From: Nitratireductor sp.
GTDB lineage: Bacteria > Pseudomonadota > Alphaproteobacteria > Rhizobiales > Rhizobiaceae
Direction: 5' to 3'
NCBI GenBank assembly: GCA_020441665.1
Contig: JAGRLT010000122.1
Coordinates: 1-55,714, forward strand
Length of the DNA stretch: 55,714 nt
This document shows positions 44,535-53,979 of the stretch, in pieces. Below the pieces are notes generated by a model that worked only from the letters and a program-made list of their open reading frames with translations, did no database searches and was not told the DNA's origin. Position 1 is the stretch's first letter, and the number at the start of each line of letters is the position of its first letter. The translations under genes were made by a program, and so were the position numbers.

Positions 44535-45722
44535 ATGGTTTTCTGGTTCGCGGCCGCATGTCTGACACTCCTGGCGATCCTGTTCGTGCTGATGCCCCTG
44601 GCGCGCGCGGGGCGCGACGCGGCTGATCCTTTCGAATACGACAAGGCGATGTTCAGGGCCCGCCGTCGCGAGATCGAAAACGATGTCGCGCTCGGCCGCA
44701 TTTCCGGCGATGCCGCCAAGGCAGCCATCGCCGAGGAAGGCCGCAAGCTGATCGCCCGCGCCGAGCAGGGCGCGCCCCGCACCGGACCGCTTTCCCTCGG
44801 GGCTGCGCGAATGCTGGTGCTGGTTGCCGCCCTTGCCGTTCCGCTGCTGGCACTGGGTGGCTATCTTTATGCCGGCAATCCCGGCCTGCCGGATCAGCGT
44901 CTTGCCTCGCGCCTTGACGCCAGTCTCGCCGATCAGCCCATTGCCGAACTTATCCGGCGCGCCGAAACCCATCTGGCCGACAATCCCGATGACGTTCAGG
45001 GCTGGAAAGTGCTGGGGCCGATCTATACCCGGATGGGCCGGTATCAGGAGGCGGTGCAGGCATGGTCCAATGTCCTGCGCCTTGCACCCGAAACGCCGGA
45101 GATCCGCTCGACGCTCGCCATCGCCATGATCGCGGCATCGCAGGGGCTGATCACCGAGCGGGCTCGCGCGCTGCTCGATGCCGAGGTGGCGGACAATCCG
45201 GAATCGGTGCAGGCCAATTTCTATCTCGCCGTTGCCGCCGGACAGCAGGGCGATCATGCCGAGGCGGTCCGCCGCTGGGACCGGCTGATCGCCGGTGCCG
45301 AGCCGCAGGCGCCCTGGCTGGCGACCGCGCGTTCGCTGCGCGCCAAGGCCGCCGGGTTTGCGGGGCTCGAAGCCGATACGGCAGCCGATACGGCGCCGGG
45401 GCCCAGCCGGCAGCAGGTCGAGGACGCCGCCGCCCTGTCGACGGACGACCGTCAGGCGATGATTTCAGGCATGGTCGAACGGCTGTCGGACCGGCTGGCG
45501 CAGAGCCCCACCGACAAGGAGGGCTGGAAACGGCTCGCCCGCGCCTATATCGTTCTGGGTGAGCGCGACAGGCTCGCCCGGGCGGTCGAGACGGCGATTG
45601 CCGCCAATGGCGACGATGCGGCCTTTGTCGGCGAAATGCGGGCAGCGCTCGCTCAATTGCCGCCACACCAGCAAGAGGCGCCATCCGGGCCATCGAACGA
45701 TACGGAGGAAGCCCGAGAATGA
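44535..45722 (+). CDS. cycH: cytochrome c maturation protein CycH/CcmI
   Basis: This 395-residue inner-membrane protein acts in cytochrome c maturation, presenting apocytochrome to the heme lyase. Two N-terminal membrane helices (about 3-22 and 96-115) flank a cytoplasmic loop with [17 protein letters not shown]. The periplasmic part has TPR repeats ([38 protein letters not shown]). It is first of four overlapping genes, cycH-J-K-L. The two CxxCH cytochromes near 8 kb would be substrates of this pathway. Confidence 0.94.
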   Translation: MVFWFAAACLTLLAILFVLMPLARAGRDAADPFEYDKAMFRARRREIENDVALGRISGDAAKAAIAEEGRKLIARAEQGAPRTGPLSLGAARMLVLVAALAVPLLALGGYLYAGNPGLPDQRLASRLDASLADQPIAELIRRAETHLADNPDDVQGWKVLGPIYTRMGRYQEAVQAWSNVLRLAPETPEIRSTLAIAMIAASQGLITERARALLDAEVADNPESVQANFYLAVAAGQQGDHAEAVRRWDRLIAGAEPQAPWLATARSLRAKAAGFAGLEADTAADTAPGPSRQQVEDAAALSTDDRQAMISGMVERLSDRLAQSPTDKEGWKRLARAYIVLGERDRLARAVETAIAANGDDAAFVGEMRAALAQLPPHQQEAPSGPSNDTEEARE

Positions 45723-46162
45723 CGCGCAAACAGAAACGCCTGGCGATGATCGCCTCGATCGGCGCGGTGCTGATGGCCGCCGTCCTGCTCGTCATGTATG
45801 CGCTGCGCGACGAGATTGTGTTCTTCTATTCGCCCACCGACATCGTCACTGAAAGCAAGGCCCGGCCCGGCCAGCGCTTTCGTCTCGGCGGCCTCGTCAA
45901 GGAGGGCAGCATCGACCGGCAGGGCGAGACGGTGCGCTTCGTCATCACCGATACCGAGCAGGAATTGCCGGTCACCTTTGTCGGCATCCTGCCCGATCTG
46001 TTCCGCGAAGGGCAGGGGGTGATCGCCGAAGGAACCCTTTCGGGTGACGGTTTTACCGCCGATACGGTGCTCGCCAAGCATGATGAAAACTACATGCCGA
46101 AAGAGGTTGCCGACACGCTGAAGGAAAAGGGCGTCTGGCAGGGCGGGGAGAGCACGAAGTGA
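45719..46162 (+). CDS. ccmE: heme chaperone CcmE/CycJ
   Basis: The protein (147 residues) has an N-terminal membrane helix (about 9-29) and a periplasmic beta-barrel domain. The heme-binding His121 lies in [10 protein letters not shown], the family signature, which binds heme covalently before handing it to CcmF. It overlaps cycH by 4 bp and ccmF by 4 bp. Length and motifs are complete, so it is expected to be functional. Confidence 0.96.
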   Translation: MTRKQKRLAMIASIGAVLMAAVLLVMYALRDEIVFFYSPTDIVTESKARPGQRFRLGGLVKEGSIDRQGETVRFVITDTEQELPVTFVGILPDLFREGQGVIAEGTLSGDGFTADTVLAKHDENYMPKEVADTLKEKGVWQGGESTK

Positions 46163-48153
46163 TCAACGAACTCGGCCACTTCGCACTGGTGCTGGCGCTG
46201 GCGCTGGCGCTGGTCCAGGGCGCGCTGCCGGCAATCGGCGCGGCGCGCGGTGACAACCGCCTGATGGCCATGGGGCCCTCGCTGGCGCTCGGCACCTTCG
46301 TCTTCATCGCGCTCGCCTTCGGCGCCCTGACGGCAGCCTATGTCACCTCCGACTTCTCGCTCGTCAATGTCTGGGAGAATTCCCATTCCGCCAAGCCGAT
46401 GCTCTTCAAGGTCACCGGCGTATGGGGCAATCATGAGGGCTCGATGCTGCTCTGGGTGCTGATCCTTTCCCTGTTCGGGGCGATGATCGCGCTGTTCGGC
46501 AGCAACATTCCGCCCGACCTTCGCGCCAATGTGCTTTCCGTTCAGGGCTGGATCGCCATCGCCTTCCTGCTCTTCATCCTGCTGACGTCAAACCCGTTCG
46601 AGCGGCTCGATCCGGCGCCCTTCGAGGGCAACGATCTCAATCCGGTACTGCAGGACATCGGCCTCGCCATCCATCCGCCGATGCTCTATCTCGGCTATGT
46701 CGGCTTTTCGGTAACCTTCTCCTTCGCCGCCGCCGCGATGATATCGGGCCGCATCGATTCGGCCTGGGCGCGCTGGGTGCGGCCCTGGGCGCTGGCCGCC
46801 TGGCTTTTCCTGACGGCGGGCATCGCCATGGGCTCCTACTGGGCCTATTACGAACTGGGCTGGGGCGGCTGGTGGTTCTGGGATCCGGTCGAGAACGCCT
46901 CCTTCATCCCCTGGCTTGCCGGCACCGCGCTGCTGCATTCCGCTCTGGTGATGGAGAAGCGCGAGGCGCTGAAGATCTGGACCATCCTGCTGGCGATCAT
47001 CACCTTTTCCATGTCGCTGCTCGGCACCTTCCTGGTACGCTCCGGCGTTCTGACCTCCGTCCACGCCTTCGCCAACGATCCCGAGCGCGGCATCTTCATC
47101 CTGATGATCCTGATCGTGTTCATCGGCGGTTCGCTGACCCTGTTCGCGATCCGTGCGCCGGCGCTGAAGGCAGGCGGCCTGTTCCAGCCGATTTCGCGCG
47201 AGGGCGCGCTGGTCTTCAACAATGTGTTTCTCGCCACCGCCGCCGCGACGGTTCTTACCGGCACGCTCTACCCGCTGGCGATGGAGGCGCTTACCGGCGC
47301 CAAGATTTCCGTCGGCGCGCCCTTCTTCAACATCACTTTCGGGCCGCTGATGATCCCGCTGCTGCTGCTGATGCCGCTTGGCCCGCTGCTGTCGTGGAAG
47401 CGCGCCGATCTCTATCCCGCCCTGCAGCGCCTGTTCTGGATCGCGGCGCTTGCTCTGATCGTCACCCTTGCGGTGGCGGCGCTGACCACCGACCAGCCGG
47501 TCCTGGCCGCGCTCGGCATCGGCCTCGCCGCCTGGGTGATGCTCGGCGCCTTTGCCGAAATCTGGACGCGCGCGGGTATCGGCCGCACGGCGCCCGCCAC
47601 GTCCCTGAGCCGTCTCGGGGGCCTGCCGCGCACGCTTTGGGGCACGGCGCTCGGCCATTTCGGCATCGGCGTCCTGCTGCTCGGCGTCGTTTGCGTTTCG
47701 GCATTCGAGCGCGAGACCGTCACGGAAATGCAGCCGGGTGACACCGCCTCGGTGGCCGGTTACCGGTTTGCCTTCGAGGGCGTTCTGCCGGTCAGCGGGC
47801 CGAATTATTCCGAACAGGTCGCCCAGCTTTCGGTCACCAGCCCGTGGGGCAATGTCTTCGCCATGCGGCCGGCCAAACGCATCTATCAGGCACGCAACAT
47901 GCCGACGACGGAAGCGGCGATCGAGACCATCGGCTTCTCGCAGCTCTACATCTCGCTCGGCGACGTCGCCGCCGACGGCAAGCTGGTCGTCCGTGCCTGG
48001 TGGAAGCCGCAGGTGACGCTGATCTGGATCGGCGCCATTTTCATGGTGCTGGGCGGCGCGGTGTCATTGTCCGACCGCCGGCTGCGCGTCGGCATTGCCG
48101 AACGCGCGAAATCACGGCGCAAGCAGGCGGAGCCGGCCGATGCCTCTGCGTGA
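46159..48153 (+). CDS. ccmF: cytochrome c heme lyase subunit CcmF/CycK
   Basis: This 664-residue integral membrane protein with about fourteen helices transfers heme from CcmE to apocytochromes. The tryptophan-rich motif [16 protein letters not shown] (near residue 235) binds heme. Other typical parts are [28 protein letters not shown] in the variant form [16 protein letters not shown], and the C-terminal periplasmic loop [13 protein letters not shown] start at 46159 overlaps ccmE. Its end overlaps ccmH by 14 bp. Confidence 0.96.
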   Translation: MINELGHFALVLALALALVQGALPAIGAARGDNRLMAMGPSLALGTFVFIALAFGALTAAYVTSDFSLVNVWENSHSAKPMLFKVTGVWGNHEGSMLLWVLILSLFGAMIALFGSNIPPDLRANVLSVQGWIAIAFLLFILLTSNPFERLDPAPFEGNDLNPVLQDIGLAIHPPMLYLGYVGFSVTFSFAAAAMISGRIDSAWARWVRPWALAAWLFLTAGIAMGSYWAYYELGWGGWWFWDPVENASFIPWLAGTALLHSALVMEKREALKIWTILLAIITFSMSLLGTFLVRSGVLTSVHAFANDPERGIFILMILIVFIGGSLTLFAIRAPALKAGGLFQPISREGALVFNNVFLATAAATVLTGTLYPLAMEALTGAKISVGAPFFNITFGPLMIPLLLLMPLGPLLSWKRADLYPALQRLFWIAALALIVTLAVAALTTDQPVLAALGIGLAAWVMLGAFAEIWTRAGIGRTAPATSLSRLGGLPRTLWGTALGHFGIGVLLLGVVCVSAFERETVTEMQPGDTASVAGYRFAFEGVLPVSGPNYSEQVAQLSVTSPWGNVFAMRPAKRIYQARNMPTTEAAIETIGFSQLYISLGDVAADGKLVVRAWWKPQVTLIWIGAIFMVLGGAVSLSDRRLRVGIAERAKSRRKQAEPADASA

Positions 48154-48631
48154 ACGGATTCTCCCCCTGCTGGGCGCCGCGCTGATCGGCCTGGCCGTGC
48201 TCAGCCCCGCCGCCCATGCGGTCAATCCCGATGAGATGCTCGATGATCCCGTGCTCGAGCACCGCGCCCGCGAACTGTCGTCGGAAATCCGCTGCATGAA
48301 GTGCCAGAACCAGTCGATCGACGACAGCGATGCAGAGCTTGCCCGCGACCTGCGCATCCTGGTGCGCGACCGGCTGCAGGCCGGCGACAGCGACCGCCAG
48401 GTGCTCGACTATCTCGTCGACCGCTATGGCGAATTCGTGCTCCTGAAGCCGCGCTTCTCGCTTGCCAACCTGCTGCTGTGGCTGGCGCCGGTCGCCAGCC
48501 TTCTCGGCGGCGCGCTGGCGATCTGGCGCTATGCCCGCAACCGGCGCGGCGCTGGCGGTGAAGCCGCCGTGGCAGAACTGACGACGGAAGAACACGCCAA
48601 GCTCACGAAAATTCTGGATGAACGTGATTAG
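48140..48631 (+). CDS. ccmH: cytochrome c maturation thioreductase CcmH/CycL
   Basis: The protein has 163 residues, a signal peptide (LLGAALIGLAVLSPAAHA) and the redox motif RCMKCQNQSI (Cys52, Cys55), which reduces apocytochrome cysteines before heme attachment. A C-terminal membrane helix follows (about 108-130, LANLLLWLAPVASLLGGAL). ATG at 48140 lies inside the end of ccmF. It is the last of the cycHJKL operon. Confidence 0.96.
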   Translation: MPLRERILPLLGAALIGLAVLSPAAHAVNPDEMLDDPVLEHRARELSSEIRCMKCQNQSIDDSDAELARDLRILVRDRLQAGDSDRQVLDYLVDRYGEFVLLKPRFSLANLLLWLAPVASLLGGALAIWRYARNRRGAGGEAAVAELTTEEHAKLTKILDERD

Positions 48632-48678
48632 CCTCTGCTGTATTCCGACCCTTGGGCCCGAATACGAAGGAGGCAATC

Positions 48679-49911
48679 ATGAATCCGCTTCGACTGGAAT
48701 TCGACGGCAGCAACGGCGCCAGGCTTTCCGCCCGTCTCGATCTGCCGGAGGGTGAGCCGCGGGCCTTCGCGCTGTTTGCCCATTGCTTTACCTGTTCGAA
48801 GGATCTCAACGCCACGCGCCGCATTGCCGGCGAACTGGCGGAGCGCGGCATCGCCGTCCTGCGCTTCGACTTTACCGGGCTCGGCTCCTCGCAGGGCGAA
48901 TTCGCCTCGACCAATTTCTCCTCCAATGTCGGAGATCTCGTCAAGGCCGCCGACTATTTGCGCGAACATTACCGCGCGCCGTCGATCCTGATCGGCCATT
49001 CCCTCGGCGGCGCGGCGGTACTGGTCGCCGCCGCCGGCGTTCCCGAGGTCAGGGCGGTCGCGACCATCGGCGCGCCTTCCGACGCCGGTCATGTGACGCA
49101 CAATTTCGCCGCCGATATCGGCCGGATCGAAACCGAAGGCAGCGCCGAGGTCACCCTGGGCGGGCGCAAGTTCACCATTCGCAAACAGTTCCTCGAGGAC
49201 ATTTCGCAGGCGTCCGTGCGCGCCCATGTCGCCGGCCTCAAAAAGCCGCTGTTGATCTTCCATTCGCCGCTCGACCAGACCGTCGGCATCGACAATGCGG
49301 CCGATATCTTCAAGGCGGCGAAACACCCCAAGAGCTTCATTTCCCTCGACAAGGCAGATCACCTGCTGACTAGGCCCGAGGACGCCGAATTCGTCGCCGC
49401 GACCCTGGCCGCCTGGGTGCAGCGCTATCTGCCGCCACAAGAGGCGGCCGAGGCCGACAGCCATACCGGTGTCACGGTCACGGATACCGGCCAGGGCAGG
49501 TTCCAGCACCGGGTTGTCGCCGGCGCGCACCATCTGCTTGCCGATGAACCGAAATCCTTCGGTGGCGACGATAGCGGCCCCTCGCCCTATGATTTCGTCT
49601 CCATTGGTCTCGCAGCCTGTACCGGCATGACGCTCAAGCTCTATGCCGAGCGCAAGGGCTGGGACATCTCGCCGGTTTCGGTGACCGTCGATCACGACAA
49701 GATCCACGCCGCCGATTGTCAAACCTGCTCGGAGGACCTCAAGGCCGCGAACGGCAGGGTCGACCGCTTCCACCGCACCATCCGCCTTCCCGCCGGGCTC
49801 GACGACGAGCAGGTCGCGAAACTGGTCGAGATCGCCGACAAATGCCCGGTCCACAAGACGCTTCATTCGGTTTGCGACATCACGACCTCGGCCGAGCGGG
49901 CCGGGGCCTGA
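48679..49911 (+). CDS. alpha/beta hydrolase-OsmC fusion protein
   Basis: This cytosolic protein of 410 residues has two domains. The N-terminal alpha/beta hydrolase (1-250) has Ser108 in GHSLGGAAV, Asp199 in SPLDQTVG and His228 in KADHLL. The C-terminal OsmC-like peroxidase domain (about 265-405) has the redox cysteines Cys314 in GLAACTGMTLK and Cys389 in ADKCPVHKTL. The fusion is found in many proteobacteria. It may hydrolyse an ester and reduce organic peroxides, but no substrate is known. ATG at 48679 follows AAGGAGG. Confidence 0.92.
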   Translation: MNPLRLEFDGSNGARLSARLDLPEGEPRAFALFAHCFTCSKDLNATRRIAGELAERGIAVLRFDFTGLGSSQGEFASTNFSSNVGDLVKAADYLREHYRAPSILIGHSLGGAAVLVAAAGVPEVRAVATIGAPSDAGHVTHNFAADIGRIETEGSAEVTLGGRKFTIRKQFLEDISQASVRAHVAGLKKPLLIFHSPLDQTVGIDNAADIFKAAKHPKSFISLDKADHLLTRPEDAEFVAATLAAWVQRYLPPQEAAEADSHTGVTVTDTGQGRFQHRVVAGAHHLLADEPKSFGGDDSGPSPYDFVSIGLAACTGMTLKLYAERKGWDISPVSVTVDHDKIHAADCQTCSEDLKAANGRVDRFHRTIRLPAGLDDEQVAKLVEIADKCPVHKTLHSVCDITTSAERAGA

Positions 49912-49974
49912 GCGAGCCTTGCGGCGACATGGGGTCAGCCCTGTTCGGCGACATGAACGATTTTTAATCTCGCT

Positions 49975-49990
49975 GTAAGATTGGCGTAAT
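49975..49990 (+). promoter_or_regulatory. tandem GTAAG/GTAAT repeats 11 bp apart, upstream of degP
   Basis: GTAAG at 49975-49979 and GTAAT at 49986-49990 are direct repeats one helical turn apart, resembling a CpxR-type box. They lie about 90 bp ahead of degP, whose downstream neighbours encode an OmpR-family regulator and its kinase. Confidence 0.35.
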
Positions 49991-50081
49991 CCGGCCTCCT
50001 CTAGTTTCCGACCGACGATGCAGCGGACCTCCAGCCGCTGTCGGTCGAATTTGCAACCAGAGGAAGCCCGAGAGAAACGCC

Positions 50082-51638
50082 ATGACCCCCCATTCCCCCA
50101 ATCCCCGCAAGCCCGCCAATCCGCTGAAATCGGCAAAGGCCGTCTTGCTGGCCTCCGCCGTCGCCGTGACCGCGCTTGCCGTCACCCCGAATCTTGGCGC
50201 CGTCGACAGCCTGATGGCCCTCAATGCCGCCCGGGCCGAAGCCGTGAAACTGCCGGCTCCGGCCAATCCCGGCTTTGCCGATGTGGTCGAGGCCGTCTCG
50301 CCTGCCGTTGTCAGCGTTCGCGTCGAAAACATGGTCGAACCCGCATCGGACGATGGCGAATTCCGCTTCGACCGGCGCGGCGGCGACGACCGCATGCCGG
50401 AATTCTTCCGCCGCAATCCCGAATTCTTCAAGCGCTTCTTCGGTGACCAGTTCGGCGAGCGCGGCCCGCGCGGCGACCGGCCCCATGGCCGCCGCTTCGG
50501 CATGTCGCAGGGTTCCGGCTTCTTCATCTCCGAGGACGGCTATCTCGTCACCAACAACCACGTCATCGACGGCGGCAGCAAATATACCGTCGTGATGGAT
50601 GACGGCACCGAACTTGCCGCCAAGCTGATCGGCGCCGACAAGCGCTCCGATCTTGCCGTGCTGAAAGTCGATGACGACCGCAAGTTCACCTATGTGGACT
50701 TCGCTTCCGACGAGCCGCGCATCGGCGACTGGGTCGTCGCCGTCGGCAATCCGTTCGGCCTGGGCGGCACGGTCACCGCCGGCATCGTCTCAGCCCAGGG
50801 CCGCGAGATCGGCTCCAACCGCTATGACGATTTCATCCAGATCGATGCTGCCGTCAACAAGGGCAATTCCGGCGGTCCCGCCTTCAACCTGAAGGGCGAG
50901 GTCATCGGCGTCAACACGGCGATCTTCTCGCCGAGCGGCGGCAATGTCGGCATCGCCTTTGCCATCCCCGCCTCCACCACCCAGGAAATCGTCGGCGAGA
51001 TCATCGACAAGGGTTCGGTCGTGCGCGGCTGGCTCGGCGTCCAGATCCAGCCGGTCACCGGTGACATTGCCGAAGCCCTGTCGCTCGGCGAGGCCCGCGG
51101 CGCGCTGGTGTCCGAACCCCAGGAAGACAGCCCCGCCGCCAAGGCCGGTATCCGCTCCGGCGACGTCATCACCGAGGTCGACGGCAAGCCGGTGCGCGGC
51201 CCGCGCATGCTGGCCCGCATGATCGGCGAGCGCGATCCCGATGAAACCGTGACGCTGACCATTGTGCGCGGCGGCAATGAAGAGAAGGTCGAGGTCAAGC
51301 TCGGCACGCTCAACGAGGCCGCCATGGCTTCGACCGAGGACAATGGCGATCAGCCGATGGACAAGTCTGAAAACACCGGCAAGCTGGGCCTTGCCCTGGG
51401 TGAAGCGCCCGATGGCGGTGTCATGGTGCTTGGCGTTCGGCCCGACAGTGCCGCCGATGACAAGGGCGTCCAGGAAGGCGATGTCATCGGCCAGGTCAAT
51501 GGCGAGGAAGTAAAGACGCCTGATGATGTCGCCCGCCTCGTCAAGCAGGCCGAGGACGCCGGCCGTAAGAGCACGCTGTTCCGCATCGAGCGTGACGGCA
51601 ATGCCCGTTTCGTCGCCATTCCCTTTCCCAAGGCATGA
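50082..51638 (+). CDS. degP: periplasmic serine protease/chaperone DegP (Do family)
   Basis: This 518-residue envelope protease degrades or refolds misfolded periplasmic proteins. The N-terminus has a long signal or anchor (about 17-50). The catalytic triad is His160 in TNNHVID, Asp190 in KRSDLAVLK and Ser263 in GNSGGPAF. A linker rich in Phe, Arg and Gly (100-140) is typical of Do proteases. Two PDZ domains follow (about 290-375 and 420-505). A terminator hairpin follows the gene, and the regulator and kinase genes downstream may control it. Confidence 0.96.
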   Translation: MTPHSPNPRKPANPLKSAKAVLLASAVAVTALAVTPNLGAVDSLMALNAARAEAVKLPAPANPGFADVVEAVSPAVVSVRVENMVEPASDDGEFRFDRRGGDDRMPEFFRRNPEFFKRFFGDQFGERGPRGDRPHGRRFGMSQGSGFFISEDGYLVTNNHVIDGGSKYTVVMDDGTELAAKLIGADKRSDLAVLKVDDDRKFTYVDFASDEPRIGDWVVAVGNPFGLGGTVTAGIVSAQGREIGSNRYDDFIQIDAAVNKGNSGGPAFNLKGEVIGVNTAIFSPSGGNVGIAFAIPASTTQEIVGEIIDKGSVVRGWLGVQIQPVTGDIAEALSLGEARGALVSEPQEDSPAAKAGIRSGDVITEVDGKPVRGPRMLARMIGERDPDETVTLTIVRGGNEEKVEVKLGTLNEAAMASTEDNGDQPMDKSENTGKLGLALGEAPDGGVMVLGVRPDSAADDKGVQEGDVIGQVNGEEVKTPDDVARLVKQAEDAGRKSTLFRIERDGNARFVAIPFPKA

Positions 51639-51706
51639 CGGCAAGCGCATCTGAGGCAGCATGTGAGGACCGGCGCTTCGTAGCCGCGTTACTGCCGGTC
51701 TGAAAA

Positions 51707-51736
51707 GCGGCGGGCCAACTTCCCTTGGCCCGCCGC
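51707..51736 (+). terminator. terminator after degP
   Basis: GCGGCGGGCCAA (51707-51718) pairs perfectly over 12 bp with TTGGCCCGCCGC (51725-51736) around CTTCCC, with a short TTT soon after. It separates degP from the two-component genes, which then need their own promoter in the next 90 bp. Confidence 0.75.
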
Positions 51737-51825
51737 ACCTGTTTCACCGCCTCCGTTTCATCGCCCCTGTCCGGAAGCTGCCGGTTTCGATTTTTCATCT
51801 CCGTTTGTTGTGTTAGGTCATCCGC

Positions 51826-52509
51826 ATGAAAATTCTGATCATCGAAGACGACGGCGACGCGTCGGCCTATCTCGCCCGCGCCCTGCGCGAGGCGGGCCAC
51901 AACCCCGACGAGGCGGCCGATGGCGAGACCGGTCACGAAATGGCGCGCTCGGCCGATTACGACGTGCTGATCGTCGATCGCATGTTGCCGAGAAAGGACG
52001 GGCTGTCGGTCATCAGCGAACTGCGCGCGGAGGGCGACGAGACGCCGGTGCTGATCCTGTCGGCGCTCGGTCAGGTCGATGACCGGGTGAAGGGCCTGCG
52101 CTCGGGCGGCGATGACTATCTCACCAAGCCCTACGCGTTTTCCGAACTGCTGGCACGGATCGAAATCCTCGCCCGCCGCCGCAAGCCGGAGGAAACCGAA
52201 ACCCTGCTCACCGTCGGCGATCTCAAGCTCGATCGCCTGTCGCGGGAGGTCAGCCGTTCGGGCCAGAAAATCCTGCTGCAGCCGCGCGAATTCCGCCTGC
52301 TCGAATACCTGATGCGCAATGCCGGCAAGGTCGTCACCCGCACCATGCTGCTCGAGGAGGTGTGGGATTACCACTTCGATCCCCAGACCAATGTGATCGA
52401 TGTTCACATTTCGCGCCTGCGCGGCAAGATCGACAAGGATTTCGGCGAACCCATGCTGCACACCATTCGCGGCGCGGGCTACATGCTGCGCGCCGAGGCG
52501 CTTGTTTGA
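51826..52509 (+). CDS. OmpR-family response regulator
   Basis: This 227-residue response regulator has phosphorylation site Asp51 in LIVDRMLPRKDG and Lys in DDYLTKPYAF. The DNA-binding domain has LQPREFRLLEYLMRNAG and TNVIDVHISRLRGKIDKD. It lies directly before a kinase gene with 2 bp between stop and start. The degP-regulator-kinase-glnE order matches S. meliloti as I recall it, where the pair has no agreed name. Control of envelope stress genes such as degP is likely but inferred. Confidence 0.93.
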   Translation: MKILIIEDDGDASAYLARALREAGHNPDEAADGETGHEMARSADYDVLIVDRMLPRKDGLSVISELRAEGDETPVLILSALGQVDDRVKGLRSGGDDYLTKPYAFSELLARIEILARRRKPEETETLLTVGDLKLDRLSREVSRSGQKILLQPREFRLLEYLMRNAGKVVTRTMLLEEVWDYHFDPQTNVIDVHISRLRGKIDKDFGEPMLHTIRGAGYMLRAEALV

Positions 52510-52511
52510 GC

Positions 52512-53915
52512 ATGCTCAGGCGCCTGCTTTCCCTGTGGCGCGTCACGGCCGTGCGCCTGTCGGTAGCCTATACGGTAGCCTTCGGCCTGCTTGCCGTCTT
52601 TCTGATCTTCTATATGACCGGCGGCGCGGTCGACTATCTGCGCCAGCAGTTTCAGCAGTCGATAAACGAGGAAATCCTCTCGCTCGAAGGCACCTATCGC
52701 GATCTCGGCCTCAATGGGCTGGTGCGCGAGATGGAACACCGTTCGCTGGCGCCCGGCGCCAATCTTTATGTGATCGCCGGGCCGGACGGCAGGATTCTCG
52801 CCGGCAATGTGCGCTCCGTCGATCCCGATGTGCTGCGCCGTACCGGCTGGCAGATGCACCCTTTCGAATACCGCAGCCTGGTCGATGACGACGATGAGGA
52901 CGAGGACGAAAGCCGCGCCGTCGCCCGTATCCTGCAATTGCCGAACGGCTTCCGCATCCTGATCGGCCAGGATATCGGCCAGCCGGAGCGCTTCCGCGAC
53001 GTGGTGCGCCGGGCGCTGACGATCTCGCTCGGCATGATGCTGCTGCTCGGCTTCCTGATCTGGTATTTCGTCGGCCGCAGGGCGCTGAAGCGCATCGACA
53101 TGGTGTCGCGCTCGACCGAGCGCATTCTCGCCGGCGACCGCGAGGAGCGCCTGCCGGTGACGGGTTCGCGCGATGAATTCGACCGCCTGTCGGTGCGCAT
53201 GAACCAGATGCTGGACCGCATCTTCCTGCTCGATTCGGGCCTGCGCAATGTCTCCGACTCCATCGCCCACGACCTCAAGACGCCGCTGACGCGGCTGCGC
53301 AACAAGGCCGATGCCGCCCTTTCGATGAACGGCAGGAAGGCGGAGCGCGAGGAACTGCTGGGCGAAATCATCGCCGATGCAGACCAGCTCATCAAGACCT
53401 TCAACGCGTTGCTGATGATTTCCCGCGTCGAGTCGGGGTCGCGGATCGTCGACCTCGAAACCCTCGATGTCAGCGCCGTGCTGCAGGACGTTGCCGAACT
53501 TTACGAGCCGGTCGCCGAGGACGAGGGCGTGGCGCTCGAGACCGACATCCCGGCGGCGGTTGCCGTCAGGGCGAACCGCGAACTGCTCTCCCAGGCGGTT
53601 ACCAATCTCGTCGACAATGCGCTGAAATACGGCCGTCCGCATGCAGGCAAGGCGGTGCTGCGCATCGCGCTGGAAAATTCCGCCGGCGAAGTCCGCATCA
53701 TCGTCGCCGACAACGGGCCGGGCATTCCCGAGGACAAGCGCGACGCGGTTCGCGAGCGCTTCGTGCGCCTCGATGAAAGCCGCTCGAAACCGGGTAACGG
53801 TCTCGGTCTGTCGCTGGTCGAGGCGATCGCCAAGGTCCATCAGGGCAGGCTGGAACTGGGCGATGCCGCCCCCGGCCTCAAGGCGGTTCTGATCCTGCCG
53901 AAGCCGGCCGGCTGA
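52512..53915 (+). CDS. sensor histidine kinase with acidic periplasmic patch
   Basis: This 467-residue membrane kinase has two helices (about 15-35 and 168-188) around a periplasmic domain of about 130 residues. That domain contains nine acidic residues in a row (125-133, DDDDEDEDE), a possible cation-sensing surface like that of PhoQ. HAMP follows. His253 in DSIAHDLKTPLTRLR is the phosphorylation site, and the ATPase has NLVDNALKYG, DNGPGIP and GNGLGLSL. ATG at 52512 is just after the regulator stop. Confidence 0.93.
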   Translation: MLRRLLSLWRVTAVRLSVAYTVAFGLLAVFLIFYMTGGAVDYLRQQFQQSINEEILSLEGTYRDLGLNGLVREMEHRSLAPGANLYVIAGPDGRILAGNVRSVDPDVLRRTGWQMHPFEYRSLVDDDDEDEDESRAVARILQLPNGFRILIGQDIGQPERFRDVVRRALTISLGMMLLLGFLIWYFVGRRALKRIDMVSRSTERILAGDREERLPVTGSRDEFDRLSVRMNQMLDRIFLLDSGLRNVSDSIAHDLKTPLTRLRNKADAALSMNGRKAEREELLGEIIADADQLIKTFNALLMISRVESGSRIVDLETLDVSAVLQDVAELYEPVAEDEGVALETDIPAAVAVRANRELLSQAVTNLVDNALKYGRPHAGKAVLRIALENSAGEVRIIVADNGPGIPEDKRDAVRERFVRLDESRSKPGNGLGLSLVEAIAKVHQGRLELGDAAPGLKAVLILPKPAG

Positions 53916-53979
53916 TGCCGTGCACGATCCTGTGCGGGACTTCCTTGCCAGTGTGATCTTTTCCGGTCATTGATCCCGC

